Assembly (NCBI RefSeq): GCF_002734285.1
Contig: NZ_NSEA01000002.1
Location: 124,001 to 188,000 of the forward strand
DNA: 64,000 nt
Direction: 5' to 3'
From: Fredinandcohnia onubensis
Lineage (GTDB): Bacteria; Bacillota; Bacilli; Bacillales; Bacillaceae_L
Within the stretch, counting starts at the first letter, position 1; every line of letters starts with the position of its first letter. The notes under the pieces are model-generated. The model did not search any database, had not been told where the DNA came from, and was given only the letters and a program-made list of their open reading frames with translations. Both the position numbers and the translations under genes were made by a program. Of the stretch, positions 7,001 through 16,471 are shown piece after piece.

Positions 7001-8016
7001 AATAACAATTCTTCTAGTAGGATGCCTGCTTGTACTTGCTTCTGTTTTTTCAGGAACCATTTTGTAAGATCAAATTGGTCTCCTAACTCCACTTCTTCAA
7101 ACCATTTATCTTTTCTCTCTCCTTTATACCAATCTAATGTCTTGCCTTTATGGTGTTGGATAATTGGGTAGGTAGTTCGTAAAAATGGAGTATTACGAAA
7201 TCTTCGTTCATCTATATACCTTTCATAATCATATCTAGAACCTGTATGCTCAACGACGTTGGAAAATTGAATAAAAAGTTTATAATAGTCCTTGTGAAAT
7301 AAAAGGGAAGCAAGCTTTTTACCAAGTTCAATTCTATTATCTAGTTTTGTAAATTTATGAACGGAAAATCCAAATAATCTTCCATCCATTGTTGGAAAAA
7401 GGACTGAACTAAAGTGCAGAAAGTCCTGAAGATTATAGAAGAAACTTTGAAAAACCTTCCTTTTTAATAACGGATGTTGGATTACAGGCTTTTGAATGAG
7501 ATTCTGTTCATTAATGATTTGGGCTGTTACCAAACGCCCCCCATCACCATATCGCCAAAAAAACTCCCATTCTGCCTCGATAAATCGGGATACCGAAAAC
7601 ATTTTAAGCATGTGAAACAAAGGCTTCCCTATTTTTTTCGAATACTCGTAAACCAAGAGTTGTGGAAATGCATCTGAAAAAATGAGCCAGTTCGCCCGTT
7701 CATATGTGTCGAATAAAATATTTCTCTCTTTCTTTTTTAGAATTTTCGGGAACCATTCTCCTTCTAAATCCGTCATATTCCAACCAGCATTCCGTGACAC
7801 TTGACTTGCTAAAAATGACCAACGTATCTCTTTATTTCTTTTATAGTAAGTTGCATAACGCTTCGTCCGCGAAATATTATCAATATTTCCTTTTGCTGTT
7901 TTTGATTGAATATCTAAAAGTAATTCTCTTTCTTCAATTGTTAAATGCAGTTCCTTGTTTCTACGAATATCTACCATCATTTCTATATCAAAAATATCTA
8001 TTTGTTTTTTACTCAT
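6985..8016 (-). CDS. yppC: YppC family protein (DUF2515)
   Basis: A 343-residue protein of unknown function beginning MSKKQIDIFDIEMMVDIRRN. It belongs to the DUF2515/YppC family, is found next to recU in Bacillus, and is soluble with many aromatic and basic residues. ATG 8016 is preceded by GAGGTG; a start 11 codons earlier has no such site. It is transcribed divergently from recU, with about 190 bases between them. No catalytic motif is recognisable. Confidence 0.85.
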   Translation of the reverse strand: MSKKQIDIFDIEMMVDIRRNKELHLTIEERELLLDIQSKTAKGNIDNISRTKRYATYYKRNKEIRWSFLASQVSRNAGWNMTDLEGEWFPKILKKKERNILFDTYERANWLIFSDAFPQLLVYEYSKKIGKPLFHMLKMFSVSRFIEAEWEFFWRYGDGGRLVTAQIINEQNLIQKPVIQHPLLKRKVFQSFFYNLQDFLHFSSVLFPTMDGRLFGFSVHKFTKLDNRIELGKKLASLLFHKDYYKLFIQFSNVVEHTGSRYDYERYIDERRFRNTPFLRTTYPIIQHHKGKTLDWYKGERKDKWFEEVELGDQFDLTKWFLKKQKQVQAGILLEELLLKNKG

Positions 8017-8172
8017 TCTTGGCACACCTCTTACGCATAGTGTGTCCATCCTTTAGAGCAACACGCCCCCAAAAGTATATTTTCAGCCGAATAGTATGGT
8101 ATAGTGAAAAGTAATCCTTCAAGACCTGACCCTAATTGTTACAATTTCTTCAAACTAATTCTGAGAAATTTT

Positions 8173-8181
8173 TGGTATAAT
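8173..8181 (+). promoter_or_regulatory. Extended -10 promoter of recU-ponA
   Basis: TGGTATAAT is a textbook TGn-TATAAT extended -10 element, 25 bases before the recU start region. No good -35 is seen, as is common for extended -10 promoters. Confidence 0.65.
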
Positions 8182-8206
8182 AGGTGTCCTAAGGGGGTAT
8201 GTGAGT

Positions 8207-8809
8207 ATGGAGTTTCGTTATCCAAATGGGAAAGTATATAAGCCCCAACAGGTAAAAAACAAACCACATCTCAAGCAAAAAATATATGGGAATCGTGGGA
8301 TGACGCTAGAAGAAGATCTCAACGAAACAAATCAATTTTATTTGGAACAGGAAATTGCAGTCATTCATAAAAAACCAACACCTGTGCAAATCGTAAATGT
8401 CGATTATCCGAAAAGAAGTGCAGCAGTAATAAAGGAAGCTTATTTTAAGCAAGCATCAACCACGGACTATAATGGTATTTACAAAGGCCGTTATATTGAT
8501 TTCGAAGCGAAGGAAACGAAAAATAAAACTTCTTTTCCGCTTCAAAACTTTCACGAGCACCAAATAAAGCATATGTCTGATTGTGTAAAGCAAAATGGGA
8601 TTTGCTTTGTAATTCTTCGTTTTACAACATTAGATGAAATGTATTTCCTTGAAGCTAAACACTTATTAACCTTCTGGAATCGAAAAATGGCTGATGGAAG
8701 AAAATCAATTACAAAAAAAGAAGTAGAAACCTACGGACATCCATTATCTATTGGATTTAGGCCAAGAATTGATTATATTAAAGTTATTAATCAACTTTAT
8801 TTTGAATAG
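8207..8809 (+). CDS. recU: Holliday junction resolvase RecU
   Basis: A 200-residue nuclease that cleaves Holliday junctions during recombination and chromosome segregation, and modulates RecA. The conserved core is present: [13 protein letters not shown], the basic strip [30 protein letters not shown]-type sequence (here [20 protein letters not shown]) with the catalytic D/E/K residues, and [11 protein letters not shown] 8207 lies nine bases after AAGGGGG; GTG 8201 is in frame but only three bases from it. It is co-oriented with ponA, the usual recU-ponA pair. Confidence 0.94.
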   Translation: MEFRYPNGKVYKPQQVKNKPHLKQKIYGNRGMTLEEDLNETNQFYLEQEIAVIHKKPTPVQIVNVDYPKRSAAVIKEAYFKQASTTDYNGIYKGRYIDFEAKETKNKTSFPLQNFHEHQIKHMSDCVKQNGICFVILRFTTLDEMYFLEAKHLLTFWNRKMADGRKSITKKEVETYGHPLSIGFRPRIDYIKVINQLYFE

Positions 8810-8886
8810 TAAAAAGCTAAAAATGAAACATTTTGTTATTCAAAAACGTCAATAGGTATGAATGCATTTGAAAGGCAGGAAACTGT

Positions 8887-11424
8887 ATGTCTGAAAAATA
8901 TAAAACACGTGAAGAACGTCGACATGCGAATCAAAAGAAAAAGAAACCAAAAAAAGCAAAAGCAAAAGGTTCATTATTTAAACGAATCATACTCATTGTC
9001 CTACTAATTGGAATAATAGGGATGGTAGCAGGGGCTACTACATTCTTCGTAATGGCAAGTGGAGCCCCACCATTAGATGAATCCTTACTAAAGGATCCAC
9101 TATCGTCAAAAGTTTATGATATGGATGGTAATAAAATTTATGAATTTGGGGCAGAAAAACGGACCTACGTCCCTCTTGATCAAATACCTGAGGATTTAAA
9201 GAATGCGGTAATAGCTGTTGAGGATGCTCGTTTCTATGAGCACCATGGCTTAGATGTGATTCGTCTTGGTGGCGCCGTTGTCGCAAATATTACTGATGGA
9301 TTTGGTTCTGAAGGAGCGAGTACCATTTCACAGCAGGTAATAAAGAATTCCTTCTTCGAAGAAGGGCAAAAAAAGCTTACGAGAAAATCACAGGAATTAT
9401 GGCTTGCATTTCAATTAGAACGTAAATATTCAAAAGATGAAATTCTTGAAATGTACCTTAACAAAATCTACTACGGGGTCGGTAACACATATGGCGTGTC
9501 CAAGGCTGCCGAAATATATTTTAATAAGTCACTTGACGAACTTGAACTTCATGAATCTGCTTTTATTGCTGGATTAGGGCAAAATCCAGGGATTTATAAC
9601 CCTTTTGTTCATCCAGAAGCAGCAGAAAAGCGTCGTAATATTGTACTAAACCTAATGGTTAGGCATGAATTTATTTCGAAAGAAGAAGCAGAAGCTGCTA
9701 AAAAGGTGCCGATTGAATCGTCTATAGTAGAATCAAAGCAACAATCATCACCAATAGATTCTTTCATGGACCAAGTAAAACTCGAGCTTAAAGAATATGA
9801 TGATATCGATGTTTATAATGCAGGTGTGAAAATTTATACAACCTTTGACCCTAAAGCACAAGCACACGTCGATTCATTATTAGCAAATGAAAATACTGAT
9901 GTCCAATTTCCAAATGACGAGTTCCAAGCTGGAATTGCGGTAGTGGATACGAAAACAGGCGAAATTAGAGCATTAGGTGGCGGAAGAAACCAGGCTCAAA
10001 ATAACCGAAGAAACTTTGCGCTTGAATCCGAAAACCAACCTGGTTCAACGATTAAACCTATATTAGACTATGGCCCTGCTATTGAATATTTAAAATGGTC
10101 AACCTACCATCAAATTAAAGATGAACCATACACTTACTCAGATGGTGTTCCTATTAATAACTTTGATCGAAAACATATGGGACAAATAACTGCAAGAGTT
10201 GCATTAGCCCACTCAAGAAATATTCCAGCACTTAAGGCATTCCAAGAAGTTGGCGTAACAAAAGCAACTGAATTTGCTGAAAATCTTGGAATTACTTTCG
10301 ATGAAAGAATTAATGAACCATATTCAATTGGTGGGACGTTAACGGGTATCTCTCCTCTTGAAATGGCTGGAGCCTATGCGGCATTCGGAAACCAAGGGAA
10401 CTTTATTAAACCACATGCGGTTAACAAAATTGTCTTTCCGGACGGAAGAGAAGTAACTCTTGCTCCCGAGCCTGAAGAAGCAATGTCGGAAGCAACAGCA
10501 TTTATGATTACAGACATGCTAAAATCTGTAATGGATTTTGGATCTGGTAGAAAATATGATGTTTCCGGTTTACAAATTGCTGGAAAAACAGGAACAACAA
10601 ACTATTCAGCAGAGGATATGAAAAAATATAATATTTCTTCTGGTGTACCAGATGTATGGTTCAGTGGCTACACCCCAAGCCATACTGTCGCAATTTGGAC
10701 GGGTTATAAAAATAATCGAGAGCCTATTAAGCCTGCTGAACAGAACCTAGCATTAAAATTATTTAGAAACATCATTACTAATCTTTCTGAAGGAAAAGAA
10801 GCAGAGGATTTTGTAATGCCTAAATCAGTTGTTAAGGTCGGTGTGGAAAAAGGATCAAATCCTGCAAAACTTCCAAGTGATTATACGCCAAAAGACCAAA
10901 TTGTTTATGAATATTTCATAAAAGGTACAGAACCAACTCAAGTGTCTGATAAATATGACAAACTTAACCCACCATCAAACCTTGATGTGCAATATGACCA
11001 AGTGACAAATCAAATCAATCTATCTTGGGCATATACTGAAGGTGAGCTTGAGGGTAATAGCTTTGAGATTGGTGTATCAATTGATGAAGGGCCCGCTAAG
11101 GTTCTTACAACAACTAAGGAATTAACCTATACAATTCCTGATGCTATTCCTGGAGCTATCTACAAATTTACAGTTACAGTTGTAAATGATGATAACCCTG
11201 AGAAACGCAGTGATCCTGCATCAAACACAATAAATGTTCCGGAACCACAGGAAGAAGAAATTGAAATTCCACTCCCTCCTGTAACTCCACCAGGTCATGA
11301 AAACGGTGGAAACGATGGTGATAATGGTGGCGATGGCGAAGGTAATGGCAACGGTGAAGGCGAAGGTGCTGGTGAAGGCGCGATCTTCCCTCCTCTCCCA
11401 CCTGGTAATGAAGACCGTGAATAA
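8887..11424 (+). CDS. ponA: Penicillin-binding protein 1A/1B (bifunctional PonA)
   Basis: Class A peptidoglycan synthase, 845 residues. Order: Lys-rich cytoplasmic tail, one membrane helix (~33-56), glycosyltransferase domain with catalytic EDARFYEHHG (Glu112), then the transpeptidase domain with Ser387-T-I-K, Ser443-R-N and Lys567-T-G. After this comes a fibronectin-III-like module (about residues 695-785) and a C-terminal tail of Gly/Asn/Glu/Asp repeats ending PLPPGNEDRE. The tail is low complexity, acidic and probably disordered outside the membrane. It follows recU by 77 bases and ends in a bidirectional terminator. Confidence 0.95.
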   Translation: MSEKYKTREERRHANQKKKKPKKAKAKGSLFKRIILIVLLIGIIGMVAGATTFFVMASGAPPLDESLLKDPLSSKVYDMDGNKIYEFGAEKRTYVPLDQIPEDLKNAVIAVEDARFYEHHGLDVIRLGGAVVANITDGFGSEGASTISQQVIKNSFFEEGQKKLTRKSQELWLAFQLERKYSKDEILEMYLNKIYYGVGNTYGVSKAAEIYFNKSLDELELHESAFIAGLGQNPGIYNPFVHPEAAEKRRNIVLNLMVRHEFISKEEAEAAKKVPIESSIVESKQQSSPIDSFMDQVKLELKEYDDIDVYNAGVKIYTTFDPKAQAHVDSLLANENTDVQFPNDEFQAGIAVVDTKTGEIRALGGGRNQAQNNRRNFALESENQPGSTIKPILDYGPAIEYLKWSTYHQIKDEPYTYSDGVPINNFDRKHMGQITARVALAHSRNIPALKAFQEVGVTKATEFAENLGITFDERINEPYSIGGTLTGISPLEMAGAYAAFGNQGNFIKPHAVNKIVFPDGREVTLAPEPEEAMSEATAFMITDMLKSVMDFGSGRKYDVSGLQIAGKTGTTNYSAEDMKKYNISSGVPDVWFSGYTPSHTVAIWTGYKNNREPIKPAEQNLALKLFRNIITNLSEGKEAEDFVMPKSVVKVGVEKGSNPAKLPSDYTPKDQIVYEYFIKGTEPTQVSDKYDKLNPPSNLDVQYDQVTNQINLSWAYTEGELEGNSFEIGVSIDEGPAKVLTTTKELTYTIPDAIPGAIYKFTVTVVNDDNPEKRSDPASNTINVPEPQEEEIEIPLPPVTPPGHENGGNDGDNGGDGEGNGNGEGEGAGEGAIFPPLPPGNEDRE

Positions 11425-11432
11425 GTATAAAA

Positions 11433-11463
11433 AATAACGCACAAATTGTGCGTTATTTTTTTT
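11433..11463. terminator. Bidirectional terminator between ponA and ypoC
   Basis: AATAACGCAC pairs with GTGCGTTATT around a 5-nt loop, flanked by A and T runs. It ends both convergent genes. Confidence 0.9.
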
Positions 11464-11806
11464 GTGTTCTAATTTTCATGATTGCATGAAGTTTTAGAAG
11501 TTCATGATAAAGTTCGTTTAATTGTACAAATGAATGGTATTGATGAGGCTTTTTCAAGATAAAAGAAATCCGCTCCTCAAAATTAATCGGCTTATAATTG
11601 AATTCCTGAGGGTTTTCAAGTATGGTTTCTGCACTTGAAAATTGCTTTTCATTTATTAAACATAAAAAAGTTAAAAAATCATCTATTGCTTCTTTCATCG
11701 GCTCAACAACTGCTACTTTTTCTCTATTTCGATAGCAGCGAGTTAGATGTTCTTTTCTTATATCCCAATTTTCAATAATATCAGATATACCCTTTTCATT
11801 ATCCAA
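11453..11806 (-). CDS. ypoC: YpoC family protein
   Basis: A 117-residue hydrophilic protein, predicted mostly helical, with the conserved block PMKEAIDDFLTFLCLINEKQ. It matches B. subtilis ypoC by size and by position between nth and ponA. Its function is unknown. It overlaps the end of nth by 8 bases and is therefore probably translated from the dnaD-nth message. The stop lies next to the shared terminator with ponA. Confidence 0.8.
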   Translation of the reverse strand: MDNEKGISDIIENWDIRKEHLTRCYRNREKVAVVEPMKEAIDDFLTFLCLINEKQFSSAETILENPQEFNYKPINFEERISFILKKPHQYHSFVQLNELYHELLKLHAIMKIRTQKK

Positions 11807-12458
11807 CCTTTTCTTTCCCCTTCATTCGCTTTTTACCTTCCCTACAAACCTCTAAAAGCGGACATATTTCACATTGAGGATTTTGAGCCTTGCAATGGTA
11901 TCTTCCGAAAAAAATCATCCGATGATGGGTCACAGACCATTCTTCTCTAGGAACCTTTTTCATTAATGTTTTTTCAACTTCTAATACAGAGTCTTTCCAT
12001 CTGCAAAATCCTAGTCGCTTACTTACTCTTTCTACATGAGTATCAACCGCAATTGCCGGAATATCAAAGGCTACAGAGACAACAACATTAGCCGTTTTTC
12101 GACCTACTCCAGGTAATTTTGTTAATTCATCACGGTCTTGTGGAAGGATGCCTCCATATTCTTCAATTAACATTTGGCATAGTTTACGAATGTTTTTTGC
12201 TTTGTTTCGAAAAAGACCAATGGAACGAATATCATTTTGAAGCTCCTCAAGAGAAACTGCTAAGTAATCCTCTGGTGTTTTATATTTTTCAAAAAGAGAA
12301 GCTGTTACTTTATTCACCAATGCATCTGTACATTGAGCAGATAATGAAACAGCAATCACCAGTTCAAACGGATTCTTATGATTCAGCTCACAATGAGCCT
12401 CCGGGAACATCTCTCCCATTGTGTCTAGACAAAATTGAATTTGTTGTTTGTTTAGCAT
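11799..12458 (-). CDS. nth: Endonuclease III (Nth)
   Basis: DNA glycosylase/AP lyase of base-excision repair that removes oxidised pyrimidines, 219 residues. The helix-hairpin-helix LPGVGRKTANVV (near residue 115) carries the catalytic lysine, and AVDTHVERVSKRLGF follows with the catalytic aspartate. The iron-sulphur loop is complete: C-x6-C-x2-C-x5-C in CKAQNPQCEICPLLEVC. It sits 23 bases downstream of dnaD and overlaps ypoC, the usual dnaD-nth-ypoC operon. Confidence 0.95.
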   Translation of the reverse strand: MLNKQQIQFCLDTMGEMFPEAHCELNHKNPFELVIAVSLSAQCTDALVNKVTASLFEKYKTPEDYLAVSLEELQNDIRSIGLFRNKAKNIRKLCQMLIEEYGGILPQDRDELTKLPGVGRKTANVVVSVAFDIPAIAVDTHVERVSKRLGFCRWKDSVLEVEKTLMKKVPREEWSVTHHRMIFFGRYHCKAQNPQCEICPLLEVCREGKKRMKGKEKVG

Positions 12459-12481
12459 TTTTTATCACCTGTTTTTTATCT

Positions 12482-13192
12482 TTAGCTCTCTAACCAATTA
12501 TAAAAAGGGATTGTCCGTTTGTAATTTCCCTGCTGAGGTTGCTCAGATTGTTTTTGTTTATGTTGGTGTTGGCGGAACTTTTGAGAATGGTTCTGAGCTT
12601 GTGCAATTGTACGGATACCATTCTTTTTCCATTCAAAGAGGATGCGATCAATATATCGGAAATTGAGCTTTCCTGACATAACTGCTTCTCGTAAGGCGGC
12701 TTTTATAATGGAAGGATCATGATGGTCTTGATCTAGCCACATCGCTAAGGATTCACATTCAAATGGTGAGAGTGGTCGTCCGAATTCTTGTTCAAAAATA
12801 CTATATAAATCCTTTTCGTGTTGTTGTTCGATTTCTTTCTCTTCATGTATATTTTGTTGAACAAGATATTGGAGCATTTTCTCCCATAATGGTCGTAAAG
12901 AGTATTTTTCGTAGATGATACGATTTTCATCATTTCCTTCATTTATTTCTAAATAACCACGTTGAATGAGCTGACGTAGAATTTCCATACATTTTTCTTC
13001 TGTGATTGTCATGCGATTTGAGATTTCAATTGGTGTAGGAAAGAAATTTCCACCATCCATAAAAGTTAAGATATGGAATAGGACCATCATTTCCTCTTCA
13101 TTAAGCTGTAGATGTCGATACGAGGACATTAACATTTTCGGAATTGAAATACTGCCTTGTTCGAATAAATCAACTAATTTATCCATTTTCAT
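12482..13192 (-). CDS. dnaD: DNA replication initiation protein DnaD
   Basis: A 236-residue primosome protein that acts with DnaB and DnaI to load the helicase at oriC and stalled forks. The N-terminal winged-helix DDBH1 domain covers about residues 1-115 (FPTPIEISNRMTI), and the DDBH2 domain ~135-200 holds FEQEFGRPLSPFECESLAMW and FRYIDRILFEWKKNGI. The tail is Gln/His-rich and ends in TIPFYNWLES. ATG 13192 follows GAGGTG by 7 bases; the in-frame ATG at 13210 lacks a site, and alignment to B. subtilis DnaD agrees. Confidence 0.94.
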   Translation of the reverse strand: MKMDKLVDLFEQGSISIPKMLMSSYRHLQLNEEEMMVLFHILTFMDGGNFFPTPIEISNRMTITEEKCMEILRQLIQRGYLEINEGNDENRIIYEKYSLRPLWEKMLQYLVQQNIHEEKEIEQQHEKDLYSIFEQEFGRPLSPFECESLAMWLDQDHHDPSIIKAALREAVMSGKLNFRYIDRILFEWKKNGIRTIAQAQNHSQKFRQHQHKQKQSEQPQQGNYKRTIPFYNWLES

Positions 13193-13276
13193 GTATAAAC
13201 ACCTCTTCATACCTAGTATAACATGAGATTACGGTTAGCAATAAGAAAGAAATATTTGGCTTCGAATTGTTGAAAA

Positions 13277-13311
13277 AATAAAAAAGAAACCTTCTCCTTC
13301 AAGAAGGTCTC
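13277..13311 (-). terminator. Terminator of asnS
   Basis: GAGACCTTCT pairs with AGAAGGTTTC on the minus strand (arms 13286-13295 and 13302-13311, one wobble pair), followed by a T run. Confidence 0.88.
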
Positions 13312-13323
13312 TACTATTGTTAA

Positions 13324-14616
13324 TTATGGATATAGTCGGTTTAATAAGCGTGGGAATGGTATTGTTTCACGTACATGCTCAACACCACTAATCCATGCTA
13401 CAGTTCGCTCTAAGCCTAATCCGAAGCCTGAGTGTGGTACTGAACCATATTTACGTAATTCAAGATACCATTGGTACGCATCACTTGTTAATCCATGTTT
13501 TTCAAGCTGTTGTTTCATAAGATCATAATCGTGAATTCTCTCTGATCCACCAATGATTTCACCATAGCCTTCAGGAGCAATTAAGTCCGCACATAACACC
13601 ACATCATCACGATCAGGTGCTGGCTGCATGTAAAAAGGTTTAATTCCCTTTGGATAATTTGTAATGAATACTGGTTTTTCATAACTTTCAGCAATTGCTG
13701 TTTCATGTGGCGCACCAAAGTCATCGCCCCACTGTATGTCATTAAAACCTTTTTCATGTAAAAATTCAATCGCCTCATCATAAGAGATACGTGGAAATGG
13801 TGCTTGTATTTTTTCAAGCTTCGATACATCACGACCTAATGTTTGTAGCTCTAATTGACAATTTTTCAAGACAGACTGAACAATATGTGCAACATATTCT
13901 TCTTGTACTTTTAGGCTATCTTCATGTTCATAGAAGGCCATTTCTGGCTCAATCATCCAGAATTCGATTAAATGGCGTCGTGTCTTCGATTTTTCCGCAC
14001 GGAATGTCGGGCCGAAGGAGAATACTTTACCTAGAGCCATCGCTGCAGCTTCCATATATAATTGTCCACTTTGTGATAAATATGCATCTTCATCAAAGTA
14101 TTTTGTTTGGAAGAGTTCAGTTGTGCCTTCAGGTGCACTTCCAGTTAGTATCGGTGGATCAACCTTTGTGAATCCATTGTCATTGAAAAATTCGTAAGTT
14201 GCACGAATAATTTCATTACGGATTTTCATGACAGCATGCTGTCTCTTTGAACGAAGCCACAAGTGACGATTATCCATTAAGAATTCTGTTCCGTGTTCCT
14301 TTGGGGTAATTGGGTAATCGACTGCTTCATGTATAACTTGAATATTTGTAACCGTTAGTTCATAACCAAAAGGTGACCTTTCATCTTCCCTAACAACACC
14401 AGTTACATATAAGGATGTTTCTTGTGTAATTGATTTCGCTGCTTTGAAAACGTCCTCATCCACTTCCGCCTTCACAACGACACCTTGTATGAAGCCTGTC
14501 CCATCACGAAGTTGTAAGAAGGCAATCTTACCACTTGAGCGTTTATTCGCTAACCAAGTACCGATTGTAACCTCTTCTCCAACAAATTTATTAACTTCAG
14601 AAATAGTTGTTTTCAC
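13324..14616 (-). CDS. asnS: Asparaginyl-tRNA synthetase
   Basis: Charges tRNA-Asn; class IIb synthetase, 430 residues. The N-terminal OB-fold anticodon-binding domain (~1-115, [20 protein letters not shown]) is followed by the catalytic core with class II motif 2 ([16 protein letters not shown]) and motif 3 ([12 protein letters not shown]). The start is GTG 14616 with GGAGGG six bases upstream; the longer in-frame ATG reading lacks a site and would extend beyond the family N-terminus. It has its own promoter and is not preceded by a T-box. Confidence 0.95.
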   Translation of the reverse strand: MKTTISEVNKFVGEEVTIGTWLANKRSSGKIAFLQLRDGTGFIQGVVVKAEVDEDVFKAAKSITQETSLYVTGVVREDERSPFGYELTVTNIQVIHEAVDYPITPKEHGTEFLMDNRHLWLRSKRQHAVMKIRNEIIRATYEFFNDNGFTKVDPPILTGSAPEGTTELFQTKYFDEDAYLSQSGQLYMEAAAMALGKVFSFGPTFRAEKSKTRRHLIEFWMIEPEMAFYEHEDSLKVQEEYVAHIVQSVLKNCQLELQTLGRDVSKLEKIQAPFPRISYDEAIEFLHEKGFNDIQWGDDFGAPHETAIAESYEKPVFITNYPKGIKPFYMQPAPDRDDVVLCADLIAPEGYGEIIGGSERIHDYDLMKQQLEKHGLTSDAYQWYLELRKYGSVPHSGFGLGLERTVAWISGVEHVRETIPFPRLLNRLYP

Positions 14617-14687
14617 AATTTTCCCTCCAAAAATCAATCAAATGCGCATTGGCGTATTAGCGCCACTTATGTATAAATACCTACTTT

Positions 14688-14716
14688 ATTATACATTTCT
14701 TGTCATAATGAAGCAA
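14688..14716 (-). promoter_or_regulatory. Sigma-A promoter of asnS
   Basis: TTGCTT at 14716-14711 and TATAAT at 14693-14688 with a 17-base spacer, giving a leader of about 65 bases that contains a small GGCG/CGCC hairpin near 14651-14664. Confidence 0.65.
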
Positions 14717-14724
14717 GAAATACC

Positions 14725-14771
14725 ATGGGGATGGTTCATGAGTGAATAAAACCCAATTGAACCATCCCCAT
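14725..14771 (-). terminator. Long hairpin downstream of aspB
   Basis: Perfect 14-bp inverted repeat (ATGGGGATGGTTCA and its complement) with a 19-nt loop, starting 13 bases after the aspB stop. There is no T run on the minus strand, so it may work as a 3' stabiliser or a Rho-type or weak stop rather than an intrinsic terminator. Confidence 0.6.
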
Positions 14772-14784
14772 ATAAATCCCTTAA

Positions 14785-15966
14785 TTACATTTTTTCCTCA
14801 ACAAATTTACGAATACGATCAATCGCCTCTTCAAGCTGTACTAACGATGTAGCATAAGATAAACGAATGTTGTTTGGTGCACCAAATCCTGATCCAGGTA
14901 CAACAGCAACAAGTGCTTCTTCTAATAGAGCCTTAGCAAAATCATCTACATTATCATATCCTGTCAATTCCGCACATTTTTTAGCGTTTGGGAAAAGATA
15001 AAATGCGCCCTGTGGCTTTTTGCATGAAATACCAGGAATGCTTACTAATTTATCATAAATAACATCTAACCTTTGTTCAAACGCCTGTCTCATTGTTTCA
15101 ACAGGTTCTTGTGGCCCTTCATAAGCAGCAATTGATGCATATTGTGCAATTGATGTTGGATTAGATACGCTATGGCTTGAGAGGTCTGTCATACTTTTAA
15201 TGATATCAACAGGACCCGCCGCATAACCAATTCTCCAACCTGTCATTGAATGTGATTTTGAAAGTCCATTGATAAGCACGGTTTTTGCTTTCACTTCTTC
15301 ACTTACCTGAGCTATTGAATAGTGAGTAGCACCAAAATACACAAGTTTTTCATATATTTCATCAGAAACAATCAAAATATTATGCTTCACACATAATTCA
15401 CCAATTGCTTTTAATTCTTCTTCTGAATAAAGCATACCAGTTGGGTTACTTGGTGAATTTAATACTAAAGCAACTGTTTTATTTGTAATGGCTGCTTCCA
15501 GCTGTTCTACTGTAACTTTAAAATTATTTTCTTCTTTTCCTTCAACATACACTGGAACACCTTCTGCAAGCTTTACTTGCTCAGGATAGCTAACCCAGTA
15601 AGGAGTTGGAATAATAACTTCATCATCTTTATTTAAGAGCACTTGGAATAAAGCATATAATACAAACTTTGCACCCGTTCCAACAATCACTTCATTTGGC
15701 TTATATTCTAATTGTTGGTCTTTTAGAAGCTTATTACAAATCGCTTGTTTTAAAGAAGGTAATCCGGCAGAAGGTGTGTATTTTGTATGCCCCTCTTTCA
15801 TTGCTTTTATTGCAGCCTCGATTATATGATCAGGTGTATTAAAATCCGGTTCACCTGCACCAAGTCCTATCACATCATGCCCCGCTGCCTTCAATTCTTT
15901 TGCTTTTGCGGTAATGGCAAGTGTAGATGAAGGTGTTAATGCTGCTACTCTGTTTGCTAATTTCAT
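14785..15966 (-). CDS. aspB: Aspartate aminotransferase (class I)
   Basis: PLP-dependent transaminase making aspartate from oxaloacetate and glutamate, 393 residues, the same length as B. subtilis AspB. Family marks: LGAGEPDFNTPDHI near residue 37, the ring-stacking and phosphate-binding loop TGAKFVLYALF, VLNSPSNPTG near 169, SDEIYEKLVY, and the Schiff-base lysine in NGLSKSHSMTGWRIGY near residue 235. It is third in a ypmA-ypmB-aspB operon, 17 bases from ypmB. Product use links to asparagine and to the lysine and panD pathways encoded nearby. Confidence 0.94.
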   Translation of the reverse strand: MKLANRVAALTPSSTLAITAKAKELKAAGHDVIGLGAGEPDFNTPDHIIEAAIKAMKEGHTKYTPSAGLPSLKQAICNKLLKDQQLEYKPNEVIVGTGAKFVLYALFQVLLNKDDEVIIPTPYWVSYPEQVKLAEGVPVYVEGKEENNFKVTVEQLEAAITNKTVALVLNSPSNPTGMLYSEEELKAIGELCVKHNILIVSDEIYEKLVYFGATHYSIAQVSEEVKAKTVLINGLSKSHSMTGWRIGYAAGPVDIIKSMTDLSSHSVSNPTSIAQYASIAAYEGPQEPVETMRQAFEQRLDVIYDKLVSIPGISCKKPQGAFYLFPNAKKCAELTGYDNVDDFAKALLEEALVAVVPGSGFGAPNNIRLSYATSLVQLEEAIDRIRKFVEEKM

Positions 15967-15983
15967 GGTTTTCCCCCCACGTA

Positions 15984-16457
15984 TTATGGTTTGATTGAAT
16001 TGCGGTATTTGCCAGTTTCAAAATATAATTTATGGTAGGTTAATCGATTATCGCTACCTATATAAATAATTTCCCAAATTGGGATATTATCTTCGATCCC
16101 AAGTTTGACGGAACGAATTTCTTGTGGATCCCGTTCCCTTTTTAGTATAGCAATTGCTTCTTTTTCTGTGATTCCATCACGTTCAAAGCGCGTTACTATT
16201 TCACCATTTTTTTCTGGAATCCAAGCCATCATTTTTTCACCTTTATCACTTTTACCAATAACGACTTGATACGCTTTCGTTCCAAAATATGTATAACTTT
16301 CTTCAATTGTTTCAATTGCTGTCTTCTCGAGCGCAATTTCATTTCCTTTTGATTGAGCAATATTAAACGGCTCTAATGCCGACTGATAAATGCTGATTCC
16401 TGTCCAAATTATTATAATAAGGAGAAGGACGAGTATCCAAATAATCCATTTTTTCAT
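15984..16457 (-). CDS. ypmB: YpmB family membrane-anchored protein
   Basis: A 157-residue protein with one N-terminal membrane segment (WIIWILVLLLIIIIWTGISI) and an extracytoplasmic domain of about 125 residues. The region resembles PepSY-like DUF5590 folds, with TEKEAIAILKRERDPQEIRSVKLG and PIWEIIYIG. No catalytic residue is evident. Start ATG 16457 follows AAGAAG; an in-frame TTG lies nine bases earlier. It lies between ypmA (14 bases upstream) and aspB as in B. subtilis. Its function is unknown. Confidence 0.86.
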   Translation of the reverse strand: MKKWIIWILVLLLIIIIWTGISIYQSALEPFNIAQSKGNEIALEKTAIETIEESYTYFGTKAYQVVIGKSDKGEKMMAWIPEKNGEIVTRFERDGITEKEAIAILKRERDPQEIRSVKLGIEDNIPIWEIIYIGSDNRLTYHKLYFETGKYRNSIKP

Positions 16458-16471
16458 TTTAATCAACTTCT

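Noticed and set aside
7704-8114. 136-codon plus-strand open frame opposite yppC
   Set aside because: Antisense to conserved yppC, no ribosome binding site, product is cysteine- and phenylalanine-rich noise.
11174-11442. Antisense histidine-rich open frames over the ponA tail
   Set aside because: They arise from Gly/Glu/Asp codon repeats on the other strand and have no start signals.
14617-14784. Possible T-box riboswitch before asnS
   Set aside because: Leader is about 65 bases from a good promoter; no T-box sequence, specifier loop or antiterminator bulge is visible.
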